Source: Przewalskia tangutica (lineage: Eukaryota; Streptophyta; Magnoliopsida; Solanales; Solanaceae). Taken from it: a stretch of 64,000 nucleotides of DNA. The position numbers and the translations under genes were made by a program. Of this stretch, positions 46,516 through 57,798 are shown in pieces; position 1 is the first letter of the stretch, and the number at the start of each line of letters is the position of its first letter. The DNA lies in contig CM056733.1 in NCBI GenBank assembly GCA_029844215.1, positions 16,179,501 to 16,243,500 on the forward strand. Direction: 5' to 3'. The notes beneath the pieces are model-generated. The model ran no database searches. It saw only the letters and a program-made list of their open reading frames with translations, and was not told the origin of the DNA.

Positions 46516-49500
46516 TTCTCCCCCCCTTAGAAACATTCGTCCCGAATGTTCCTTCTGGGCTTACTCAAATCACGATATCGACATAGACCCCCTTAACTAT
46601 TTTTTGCAATTAAAGACGCTCCACAAACCACAACAATACTCAAGCAAAATTGCCAAATAAAAACTAACAATCAGGAAAGTGGGTTACCTGGAGGTGTAGG
46701 AAATAAATGAGGATACTTCTTCATCATGTCATCCTCTGCTTCCCACGTCATCTCCTCCCTGTTCTCGTTCCGCCATAAGACTTTGACTGAAGCCACGTCC
46801 TTCGTCCGAAGTCGCCTAACCTGACGATCGAGTATCGCTATGGGACTCTCCTCATACGATAACCCTCCACACCCGAACATCCTGAATCGGGTGCACTCTA
46901 GATGGATCTCCAATACATTTCCGCAACATAGACACATGGAAAATCGATGTACCGCCTCCGGACGATTTACGATCTAACTCATAGCTACCTTGCCTACCCT
47001 ACGACAACTGATAAGGCCCAATGTACTGGGCCGAGTTTCCTTTCTTCCCAAATCTCATCACGCACTTCATGGGTGATACCTTCAGGAAGACCCAATCACC
47101 TACCTCAAACTCCAAGTGTCGACGCCGATGATCTGCATACGACTTCTGTCGACTCTGAGCTGCCAACAACCCCTCCTGGATAAGCTTCACCTTATCCACT
47201 GCCTGCTGAATCAAGTCTGACCCGACTAACTGAACTTCTCCCATCTCAAACCAACATATCGGTGACCTGCACTTCCTCCCGTATAATGCCTCATAAGGCG
47301 CCATCTGAATACTAGAATGGTAGTTGTTATACGCAAACTCCACGAGAGGTAAATGATCCTCCCAGCTACCCCTGAAGTCAATAACACAAGCCCGCAAAGA
47401 TATCCTCGAGTCCGGATAGTGCGCTCGGCCCGCCCGCTTGGTCTAAGGGTGAAACGCCGTAATGAGACTCACATGCGTCCCTAATCCCTTCTGGAAAGAC
47501 CTCCAGAAGTTAGCCGTGAATTGGGCTCCTCTGTCTGAAATAATCGATACAGGAACTCCATGCAGTCTCACAATCTCTTTGATATACACCGCATAATCTT
47601 GGCCAAAAGTCGCCCCGATCGGAAGAAAATGGGCTGATTTCGCCACCGCCGATTTATAACCCAAATGGAATCATGCTTCCTCCGGAGTGTGAGGTAACCT
47701 CGTAATAAAATCCATATTTACCACCTCCCACTTCCAAGTCGGAATATCAATAGCTCGCAATGTACCACCGCTTCGTGCTCAACCTTAACTCGGCAATTCG
47801 CATCGCGCCACGAACTCCGCAACGTCCCTCTTCAGGCCGTCCCACCAATACATACACCTGAGGTCATGGTACATCTTAGTTGACCCCGGGTGAATAGAAT
47901 AACGAGCACTGTGTGCCTCCCCCAGAATCTGCTGACGAAGTCCTGTCACATCGGGAACACACAACCGGCCCTCGAATCTTAGAACCCCATCAGGTGCTAC
48001 CTCAAATAGACTCTTCTCCTCCTAAAGAGCTGCATCTCAACACCGTACCATAATCGGATCCTCATACTGTCGCCTCTTCACCTCCTCGACGATGGAAGAC
48101 TCGGCTACCTCTCGAATCCGAACTCCATCACTATCAGAATCAACCAAACGAACCCCAAGGCTCGCTAGCTGATGTAACTCTCGGACCATATCCCTTTTCT
48201 CTGGATGTACATCAGACAAACTACCCATCGATCTGCGACAAAGGGCATCCGCAACTACATTGGCCTTCCCTGGGTGGTATAGAATATCAACATCGTAATC
48301 CTTAAGCAGCTCCAACCACCGTCTCTGTCGCAAGTTCAGCTCCCTCTGGCTGAAGATATACTGGAGACTCTTGTGGTCTATGTAAATATCCACATGAACT
48401 CCATACAAATAATGTCTCCAGATCTTCAAGGCATGAATCATCACGCTAACTCCAAGTCATGTGTGGGATAGTTCTTCTCATGCTTCCTGCCGCCGAGATG
48501 TGTGTTATAACTCGCGGCCGCATCAAAGACGCACTCCAAGCTCCGACACTGACGCCACAATAAAACCACATATCCATCTAAACCTCCGAAGAGTAAGAAT
48601 CAAGGCCGTCAATTTCTCCTTTAGCAACTGGAAACTTCCCTCACAAGCATCCGTCCACCGGAACACAACTGCTTTCTGAGTCAGCTTAGTCAAAGGTGCT
48701 GAAATGGAAGCAAACTTCTCCACAAACCTCCGATAATAACATGCAAGGCCCAAAAAGTTGCGCACCTCCGTCGGTGTAGTGGTCCGCCAAGTTTTGATCG
48801 CTCAATCTTAGTCAGATTAACCCAATACCATCTACCGATAACATGCCCTAAGAAAGCCACTGAAGCCAACCAAAACTCGCATTTTGAGAACTTGGCATAC
48901 AACTGCCGGTCCCGGAGGACTCTCAATACCGTCCTCAAATGATCCGCATGTTTCTGCTCTGTGCGCGAATAAACCAAGATATTATCAATGAAAACTATCA
49001 CGAACATATCCAAGAATGGCTTGAACACCCGGTTCATCAAATCCATGAATACTGGTGGAGCGTTGGTCAACCCGAAAGACATCACCCTGAACTCATAGTG
49101 CCCATATCGGGTCCTGAATGCGCTTTGGGATATCCGCCTCTAACTCGCGACTGATGATAACCGGATCGCAGTCTATCTTGGAGAAACATCTCGCACTCGC
49201 AATCGTCAAACAAATCATCAATCCCGGGAGGGGATATCTGTTTGATAGTTACCTTATTCACCGCTCGTAATCAATACACATACGCAGCTGGCCCCATCCT
49301 TCTTCTTTACAAACAACACCGCGCCTCAGTGGAGAAACATTTGGCCCGATAAAGCCTTTCTCCAAAGAAGTCCTTCACCGTCCTTCAATTTCTTCAACTC
49401 GGTGCCATCCTCGTATGGCGAAATAGATATCGCCGAGTGTCCGCGCCAAATCAATGCAAAACTCAATTTCTCTCGTGAGGGATACCCAAGCTCGCCTGAA

Positions 49501-51552
49501 ATACGCCCGAAACTCTCTAACGACGGAATCGACAAGGTCCAGATCTCATCCTCGTGATCGAATACTCAGACTATATGGTCGATATACCCCTTCCGCACCA
49601 TCTTCCTAGCCTTGAGGTAAGAAATAAACCTACCCCTACGATGCAGATTCCCTTCCACTCGAGCAACCGCTCACCAGAAACCGAACCAAACTAATATCTC
49701 TCTACAGTCCACGTTGGCATAGCAAGAGGCTAGCCAATCCATACCCATAATCACGTCAAAGTCTGTCATATCCAACTCTATCAAGTCGGCTAGAGTCTGA
49801 CGACTGTCTATAGTCACTAGGCAAGTTCTATATACCCGCTCAGCTACCACCGAATCACCCACTGGCGTAGCCACCTCAAAAGGTTTTATGGACTCGGGCT
49901 CTATCCCTATTCTACCAGCAATATGAGGAGATATATAGGACAAGGTAGTACCTGGATCTATCAAAGCATATACATCACAGCAAGCAACCAATAATGTACT
50001 GCGGATTTACATCCGTGATGCCTCCCGGTCCCGATTTACCGGACATAGCATAGACGATGCGCTCGAGGACCGCTGAATCGACCTCTACCACGACCTGCCG
50101 CGCTCGCCGCCCGTGACCACCCTGCCCTCCGGGGCGCATAACCGTCGAAGACGAAGATCCAGCAATTGACCCTGTAGACTGAACCATCACACTTCCGCCA
50201 CCTCTGGACGGACAATCTCTCCTCAAATGGCCCTGCTGGCCACAAGAGTAACAAGCTCTTGAAGTAACACGACACTCGCCTGGGTGAGTCCTACCGCATC
50301 GAGCACACTGAGGTGGGGGTGGTCTCGATCGGTAGCGATCTCTGCTTCCCTGAAACCCCAAAGTCCTGGAGCCCTGACCTGCTCTTGAATGACCCGGCTG
50401 ATCAGACCTCCTTCCAGAAAACTGAGAAGGAGCACTCTGTGCTTGCTGAAATGTGGACCTAGTTCGCCGAGGCCGCCGCCGAAAGCCGCCCCGAGACCTG
50501 CTGCCCCGCCTTCGCGCCGCCTAAGTCTATCCGATCCTCTCTCTCGCCCTCAATCCTCGCGCATACGCCTGCATCCTGGCAATATCCATCCCTGGCTGAA
50601 GAGCCACTCCTAAGCAAGCAGTAATCATGTAACGGTCTAGCCCCATCACATATCTATGAACCCCGCTCACATGTCGCCTACAATGGTGTGCGATATCCGC
50701 CAAGGAGTCAAACCTGTGTCGCATTTCTCTGATAGTCCTCCCGTTCTGCCTCAAGGTCAAGAATCTATCTACTCGGGCTCTCCTCATCTCAGGAGGTAAG
50801 AAGTGATCCAGGAAAGCCTCTGTGAACTCCTCCCAAACAGCTGGAAGAGCATCCTCACCTCTCGACAACTCCCATGACTCAAACCAAATCAACGCAATGT
50901 CGCGTAACCGGTAAGAGGCTAACATGACGGACTCAATATCCGAGGCCCTAAGCACCTGCATAGTCTACTGTAACTGCCGAACGAACTCCTGAGGATCCTC
51001 CTCGGACCTTGAACCATAGAACTCGGGTGGATGACAACCCAGGAAATCCCGAACCAGAACTGCCGGCTCAGGTTGGTCGCGCCTCCTGTCGCCGCTGCGC
51101 TACTATGCAGGTCAATAACCGGATTTGTTCCCCGTAATCTCTATACTCACCGATCGGATCGAGGTTCTGTACCGCTGTCTCGTTGCCGCTGCCGCCGAAC
51201 TCGCTGAGGTCGGGCGACGCCGTGGAACTCGCCGCCACCAAACATCATCTCTCGTAAAGACCGGGCCTATGCCTCGTGACCTCCGCGCCCCACTAGCAGA
51301 CTCTCACCGCTTTGCCCTTCGGGTCAGCGTTGCCATGCGAGGCATAACTGATACATAAAGGAAAATATCAGAGGAAGTTCAACCTATAACACAGCTCTAT
51401 TGCACGATCTTAGAGTGAAAGAATGGAAACCAATCCTAAATATCCTGCAGCCTCCTGATTATAGATGTGGTGCACAACACACCGATAATCAAGACTCTAC
51501 TAGATACGGTCTGTAGACACTTTCCGAGGACTAACTGCTTTGATACCACTTT
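46516..51552 (-). mobile_element. Element C, interior copy 2
   Basis: 5.04 kb with a primer site GTGGTATCAAAGCAG next to 51552 (the best match to the initiator-Met site in the window), a leader, polyprotein region 51345-46671 and a purine tract next to 46516. Confidence 0.88.
46671..51345 (-). pseudogene. gag-pol polyprotein, copy 2 (Tekay chromovirus type, disrupted)
   Basis: Same order as copy 1. Gag starts at 51345; capsid 50961-50527; knuckles CARCGRTHPGEC and CYSCGQQGHLRRDC about 50212-50307; protease DPGT (49947-49958); RT 49535-48700; RNase H 48444-48037, well preserved, with YIDHKSLQYIF and HPGKANVVADAL; integrase finger about 47930-47770; integrase core 47664-47443 with SDRGAQFT; integrase C-terminus 47397-46999; chromodomain end 46937-46671. 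The RT catalytic motif reads FIDN, with the second Asp changed to Asn (codon 48981-48983), which should abolish polymerase activity. Several frameshifts fall where copy 1 has CTG or CAG and this copy has CG. Confidence 0.85.
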
Positions 51553-54223
51553 TGTCACGACCCGACCCCGGGGCCGCGACTGGTACCCTACCGGGGCACC
51601 CTGTCAGGTATACATCAGAGAATAGCAGCGGAACATACATAACACATAACTTATAAAAAGGTAAACATCACTGGCCAGCCGATAAAGCTGTCTTCCATAA
51701 AAACATACTTAATCAAAAGTATAGCAGTACAACTTATTCTTACAGACCAAAACACGTACGTGACCACAAACCTCTAAGAATAACAATCGTATGGACAGGC
51801 TCGCCATACCCCTGAATGTATATAATACCTATAGCATCAGGGAAAATCCGTACCAACAAAATAAGCCTCCGGAGAAATGGAGCCTCTGACACCAGACCTG
51901 TGATCCTAAGAATGAGGATCCACCACCTGCTTACCCTTACCGCGCAGATAACGCAGCCCCCGGAGAAGGGGGTCAGTACACAATATGTACCAAGTATGTA
52001 AAACTGGAAAATACTGTAATAATGATATCATAAGTCTAAAAGTAAGCTGGAGTCATGGAAGAAAATCAGAATATAGTACACTGTGCCTTACTAACAAGGA
52101 GAGTAACAAGTATATACTTTACTGCATAAAAATAGGAGGCTCGTGATCAAAACAGGGTCCCTCGCCCGTAGTATCAATAAGCACTCCTACTCCTGGGACT
52201 ATTTCACCCGCATAGGTCCTGTGGACCCGCATGAGGTATTCCTCGCATAGGTTGTACCCGCCCGCATGAGACTATTTCACCCGCATAAGCCCATAGGGAC
52301 TCGCATGAGGTATTCCTCGCATCGTGGGTAGCAAATCCATGGAACAGGTGGTATAACGATCTTGGGGATTCACCCCTCATTTATACTCTTACCCTGAAGA
52401 AAGTGGTATGACGATCTTGGGGCTTGCCCCTCATTCATACTCTTACCCTGGAGAAGGTGGTATAACGATCTTGGGGCTTACCCCTCATTTATACTCTTAC
52501 CCTAGCTCAATCGGTCATCATATCATAATCATAAATAAGTTAAGAAAGCTTATAACTTCTTATTAGTCTTGTTCATATACCCTCTCATTTTAGTTTACTT
52601 AAGGCACTAACATATGTTAATAAAAGAAAATCCGGGAATTTAACCCAAAGTACCACATACTTATATTCTTTTAAAAATGACTCTTTTTCATATAAATCAT
52701 TTGGGCAATTGATGCCTTAAAATCAATTTGCCTTTCATAAATCAAGTCATTTGTCCTTGCTTATCTTACTTAGAGTAAATCCCTTCTTATTAACTTTTCA
52801 TAAAGCTAATAATCCAACTTCCCATAAAGTTGTTCTATTAACCCTATACTTTAGTAAAATTATACTTTTCCCATAACCAAGGGACTTATACTTTTTAAAA
52901 CGAAACGAGTCTTTATATACTTAAAACAAGTAAGAATATCAAACCTTGTACGTCTACCGTACTACATAGATACAACTACTCATGCTCAAGAGATAGGAAA
53001 TCTCCACATACCTCTTCGGTCAATCCACTTGCTAAGTCCAAAGTACCGCACGTAATATGTCAACCTATAATGACCATAATATGTCTATTAACCTCTAGTT
53101 CAATGTAGAATAATCCAAGTTCAAGTCACTAAATCCTATGGAAAATTGGGCAGCATTTCCTTTGTTTTTACATAGTTTGCCACCTTTTTCAAGGCCGAAT
53201 TCAATAACCAAAAGCCACATTTAAGGCCCAACAATCCAACTATTTCAACGGGGATTACACAACCAAACTTGGGTGTGTAAAATTCTGCCCCATAAGGTAC
53301 AACAATTAACTTAACAAGTTTAAGGTAGTTTTTAGGCTACAATATGCTCACATAACCCTTTTAACCAATCCTTTCATATCCAAACCATATTTCTTACATG
53401 CAATGAATCTAAGAGCATTATTTACCACTACAAGTTCATTCTTCTTCACATGCAACACAAATAACTAGCTACAACAGAAGAATTGTTACCTTAGAGCTTT
53501 AGCCAAAATTATTCCAACAACTTTGCTAGCCTCATTTCCAAGAACACCACCACAATAACTCCTACAAGCTAGCCACAAGCTTCCTTCTTGTCCTAACTTT
53601 TCAGATTTTCCTTAAGCTTTGAATTCCTCTTGGAATTCTAGAGAGAAGTGAGAGCTTTAGCTTAGAGAGAGAGAAGGATTAGAAAGATGACCAAGTCGGG
53701 ACATGCAAAAATAAGATTGGGGGGGGGGGTCACTTGTCACCCACCCATGACCTCTTTTAAAACAAAAGCGATCACTTTTCCCACTCACTTGCAAAACCCA
53801 TTTAGCCTGGCCACGCGCTGAAACTTCGACTCTCAGACTTTTCAGCCGATCGCGCCCTACTTCCCGGGCCATGGCTCGCAACTTCAGCGAGCCCTCAGAT
53901 CTTTCCGCGCCATGGCCAGAGCGGCCAGCCCTGGCTCCCGCCTCGCCAAACACCTTTCTGTCACAAGACCGAACTTGTAACTCCCATAACTTCCTACTCC
54001 GATGTCCTATCGACGAACGGTTGGTTGCGTTGGAAACTAGACTCAACGAAATACACCTTAGGCCCTTGAAACACCTAGTAACTCTCAAAGTACCGGGTCA
54101 TCACCCTCCTCAAAGTTGACTACAATCCGTCCGAAACAATCCGTCAACCTATCTTTCGAAAATTTTAAGTCTTACTCCTTCCGTACGCTCTCATACGCAA
54201 GGCCAGAACTACGGGGTATAACA
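51553..54223 (-). repeat. Element C, upstream LTR (LTR 3)
   Basis: 2.67 kb, TGTTATACCCCGTAG at 54223 (minus) to GTCGTGACA at 51553. It keeps the end hairpin in the form GGTACCC/GGGCACC (51582-51600 on the plus strand). GACTATTTC array 52196-52335; 54-bp array 52345-52503. As the outermost 5' LTR it would drive transcription of copy 2. Confidence 0.9.
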
Positions 54224-54228
54224 TTGCT
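54224..54228 (+). repeat. Imperfect target-site duplication of C, right copy (TTGCT)
   Basis: TTGCT follows the C terminus, against TTGAT at 36160-36164. Four of five bases match, as expected if one base mutated after insertion. Confidence 0.55.
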
Positions 54229-54390
54229 TATGTAATGTATGATAAGCCGGTGGTGCTTATGTTATGTATGATAAGTCGGTAGTGCTTATGTTATGTATGA
54301 TAAGTCGGTAGTGCTTATGTTATGTATGATAAGCCGGTAGTGCTTATGTTATGTATGATAAGCCGGTAGGGCTTATGTTATGTATGATGG
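54226..54390 (+). repeat. 29-bp tandem array, five to six units
   Basis: Units GCTTATGTTATGTATGATAA followed by GTCGGTAGT or GCCGGTGGT repeat from the very edge of the C insertion. The array is not seen in other B LTRs here, so it expanded in B2. Confidence 0.85.
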
Positions 54391-55553
54391 TCGGTTGAGC
54401 TAGGGTAAGAGTATAAATGAGGGGTAAACCTCCAAGACGTTATACCACCTTCTCTAGGGTAAGAGTATAAATGAGGGGTAAACCCCCAAGACGTTATACC
54501 ACCCGCCTGTGGTAAGAGTATAAACGGCGGTAAACCCCAAGACGTTATACCACCTGCTCCGTGGATTTGCTACCCATGACGCGAGGAATACCTCACGCGA
54601 GTCCCATGGGCTTACGCGGGTGAAATAGTCTCACGCGAGGTACAACCTATGCGAGGAATACCTCATGCGGGTCCACAGACTATGCGGGTGAAATAGTCCC
54701 GAGTAGGATTGCTTATAAATACTACACGCGAGGACCCTGCTTGATCACGAGCCTCCTATTTTTATGCAAGATACCTTTATGGGCGGACTTATGTGATTTT
54801 ATCGCGCCCCAGTTGGGCCGGCGATACATTTATGGGCATACTTATGTGACTCTATCGCGTCCCAGATTGGTCCGACAGTATAGGCATTCCTCCATAAAGG
54901 GGCGGATTAGGTTATGCAAGATACGTAAGTTATATGTTTATGAACTTGATGATTTTTCTTAAGTATGTACGTAAGAATTTGACTATACTCTTATGGAAAA
55001 ATGGGAAAAGATAATAAGGTACGATTAAGTTCACGAGATGGAAATGACACTAGGATCCGTATTTACCCTTTCTTTATACTTGCCCTCGCTATTCTTTTGT
55101 ACGCTTATGATTTGTTACATCACTTATTTTCCGCTCCATATTCTGCACTGTTGTTATCGACTTCTTCGGGGGGCTGCGTTCATGTCCGCAGGTTTAGGTA
55201 CACAGTTGTGGATCCGCGAGCTTAGGATCCTGGTTCAGCATTTTGAGATGGCTCCAATGTTCCGGAGTTGTCTTGGCTATGTATATTCAGGGGTACGGTG
55301 GAGCCTTGTCCCGTCATAGTATTTGTTCAAATCTTAGAGGTCTGTATTCATATGTGGGCTGGACTGGCTAGAGTTGTTTTTACATTGTTAAACAGTGTAG
55401 ACCCTTTCGGGTAATTTTTATGTTATGGCAGCCTTATCGGCTTGGCCTTGGTTTAAAAAAAAGTGTTATTTATCTTCCGAAGTTTATTATGTTGTATGAT
55501 TAGAAGGGTGCCCAGGTAGGGCACCAGTCGCGGCCCGGGGTCGGGTCGTGACA
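54229..55553 (+). repeat. Element B2, 3' LTR, block 3 of 3
   Basis: The continuation after C. It carries a 29-bp array, the 54-bp and GACTATTTC arrays in plus orientation, the conserved GCCGCAGG-type U5 segment, both end hairpins, and the terminus GGGTCGTGACA at 55553. The three blocks sum to about 4.0 kb, the expected B LTR length. The D LTR follows directly. Confidence 0.85.
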
Positions 55554-56566
55554 TAGTGCCTTGGGGTTTTATAAAGGAAAGGATGTACGACGGACGTACA
55601 TGGTTCTTTTGGGTTTAAGTCCCTAATATTTCATGATATGTACGGTGAATGTACATAGTACTTTTGGGTTCAAGTCCCTAATATTACATGACATGATAGT
55701 GCCTTGAGTTTTCTAAAATGATAGTTCATTCATTTTATTCTAATGAGAGTCAAAGATGATTTAACTTGCATATGTTTTCTCATGATAGTTATCCGTGCAA
55801 GTGTTATATTTCCACATCACCGCGTCCCTTCTGGAGGGCCGACAACGCTATATATATAGTTGTGGGTTCGTGTCCCTGGCTGATTCAAGTTCCATGATAT
55901 TATATTATTCCATGGACTAGCTCTCCATGATGTGGGTTCGAGTCTCATGAATAGGAAATGCATAATATTCTGAGGGCAGGTGTCCCTGATTTTGACATAA
56001 CTCTTATATTTTGAAAAAGTATAGTTGGCTTTTATGTTATATGGTACGGTTGGATCTGGTATTTGATTTTCATACTTGTCCCTGTCATCTTTGGCCAGTT
56101 ATAATCTTATTTACTGTACTTTATGTTTACATACTTGGTACCTGTTGTATCGAATTCTTCTCCTGGCCGCGTCATGCCCGCAGGTGTAGGTACTCTGTTT
56201 GTTGATCCGCGTGCATAGGATATTTGCTCAGCTGTTGAGATAGCTCCATTATTCCGGAGTCTAGTCTTTTGGTATATTTTTGCTATTACAAGCTTATGTA
56301 CATTCAGGGGTACGACGGGGCCTTGTCCCGTCATAGTTAATGTTATACTCTTAGATGTCTGTAGTCATGTGTGGGTTTGACATATGTACAGTCACAGTTA
56401 TTCGAATATTTCTATATACGGTGGCGGCGTTATCGGCTTGCCGGTTTTATCACGTGAGTTGTTTTATTATATGAGTTTTATTTGCTTCTGTTGGTTATAT
56501 GGGAGGTACATGTATAAAGGTGTCCAGGTAGGGCACCAGTCGCGGGCCCGGGGTTCTTGTCGTGAC
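55554..56566 (+). repeat. LTR D, 3' part (host of B2)
   Basis: Starts in mid-LTR with TAGTGCCTTGGGG, directly after B2, and ends GTTCTTGTCGTGACA at 56566. The last 500 bp parallels the U5 of B and C: GCCCGCAGGTGTAGG, CTTATGTACATTCAGGGG, hairpin GACGGG/CCCGTC, and GGTGTCCAGGTAGGGCACC. The phrase GGGTTYRAGTCCCTAATAT recurs near 55610 and 55668. No primer site follows 56566, so this is a 3' or solo LTR. Its left part lies beyond the left window edge, on the far side of B2. Confidence 0.78.
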
Positions 56567-57240
56567 AGTAACGTGATGTCATATATCCCATACACATGTG
56601 TGCCATCTATGGATATTACTAGCCGTCAATGGGCAAAACCATTAATGCATGGTTTGAATGTCCAAAACACAAAACTAAAAATATTATCAGGCACATTAGG
56701 TTGGGTGTTGAGCTTCGATTCTACAATAGTACCATGATTGAAGTGTTGTATAACTGCCATATACCTCAACAACTTCTAGAAAGAGCCCTCCCAGTTATCA
56801 TAAACCATATCAAAAGCGCGCATATGCTCAAGATATCCCTTTCTCTTGCTTATCGTTTTGCGATATATTCTCAAAACTGCTCTAATACAGTCTTTGATGG
56901 GGAATTTCGACAAGGTTAAATAAAAACATTTAGCAATGATAATTTAATTGATGTAAAAACTAAAATGAACTTGGGTGAATAAGGTACCTGGGGGTTTCGG
57001 TAATGTCGCCAACTATCACTTGAACATTCATATTTGTATCTAAATTAAAATGATCTACTGGATAGTCATTCATATCACAAGTGTGACGTGAGTGGAATTT
57101 TGAGATATTCCACATACTATCATGGGTCTCCTTACCCCAAAACATCCATTAACATCCTTGGTAATTACATCTACAACCAATCGCCACAACTTTCGAGTAG
57201 AATCATCAACTCTATGTGAACATTGTGACATTAATTAAAC
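56567..57240 (-). pseudogene. Mutator-like (MULE) transposase fragment
   Basis: Reading the minus strand, 57145-56960 contains a segment with HSRHTCDMN and DHFNLDTNM, resembling the His/Cys region before the MULE catalytic core. About 56850-56780 gives RAFDMVYDNWEGSF, then LLRYMAVIQHFNHGTIVE, FVFWTFKPCINGFAH and ISIDGTHVYG (56588-56611). The last motif holds the first catalytic Asp of the MULE DDE domain. In-frame stops lie at 56776-56778 and 56626-56628, the latter where relatives have Cys before R-V-I-S-I-D-G. LTR D cuts the gene just after the DGTHVYG motif. The opposite-strand frame at 56629-56919 is a shadow. Confidence 0.75.
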
Positions 57241-57798
57241 TGGTTGAACTGTTGGTATAGGATTGTTTGATGTCAACTTGATATTTATCTCTGATTATGT
57301 ATCTTCCATCGTTGTCGGCCTATGATGTCTATGGGGTATGTTATGTACTAATGATATGTTTGCTTCATTCTTTTTATGTAGATTTAGTACTTTTCACCTC
57401 CGCATCACCACGTGGCTAAGTTCGAGTAGTGGATCCAGTATTCAGAGTGAGGATGTTATCTCTAACATGTCATTGGGAGTTATCTTTATCTCAGTCTTTT
57501 GTTGCATTTGAGAGACATGACAGACTTTCTTCGACTATTTATATTAGTTTTGGCCTTTGTGCCTATTCAGACTTGTATCGTATTTATTAGTGCTCTTGTA
57601 TCTACAGACTAGATCGCTTGGGGATGTTTCGTTGTATCAGACTTATTCCTTCTTCCGCATTTATATTATGAGATAGCTTATTTAGTATTTTCTATCTTTC
57701 GTTTTTATTTATATCATATCTTCTGAATGATTGGGAGTGGTTCACCTACTGTGGGATTATGTAGATGCTACCACGATTCCTGAAAAGGGGTTGTGACA
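57241..57798 (+). repeat. Probable LTR remnant, 3' end
   Basis: AT/TC-rich, non-coding, with a 3' end GATGCTACCACGATTCCTGAAAAGGGGTTGTGACA. Such an ending, preceded by CTTCCGCATTTATATTATG-like sequence, is typical of old Solanaceae gypsy LTRs (from memory). The left edge is uncertain. Could also be other repeat sequence. Confidence 0.4.

Larger units (their letters stand above)
36165..54223 (-). mobile_element. Element C: tandem autonomous-type Tekay retrotransposon (three LTRs, two interiors)
   Basis: Minus-strand order is LTR 51553-54223, interior 46516-51552, LTR 43861-46515, interior 38834-43860, LTR 36165-38833. The three LTRs are 2.66-2.67 kb and the two interiors 5.03-5.04 kb, almost equal. 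Outer flanks are TTGAT (36160-36164) and TTGCT (54224-54228), an imperfect five-base duplication, so the array behaves as one insertion later enlarged, probably by unequal recombination between LTRs. Each interior encodes gag-protease-RT-RNaseH-integrase-chromodomain. Confidence 0.9.

Noticed and set aside
36165..54223. Two independent C insertions side by side
   Set aside because: They share the central LTR with no duplication at it, and only the outer flanks nearly match, which favours one insertion plus recombination.
54226..54390. Centromeric or telomeric satellite
   Set aside because: Only five to six 29-bp units, located inside an LTR; the unit does not match the plant telomere repeat, and the array is far too short.
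56629..56919. Plus-strand frame of 96 codons as a small gene
   Set aside because: The opposite strand encodes MULE transposase motifs across the same interval, so this frame is antisense shadow.
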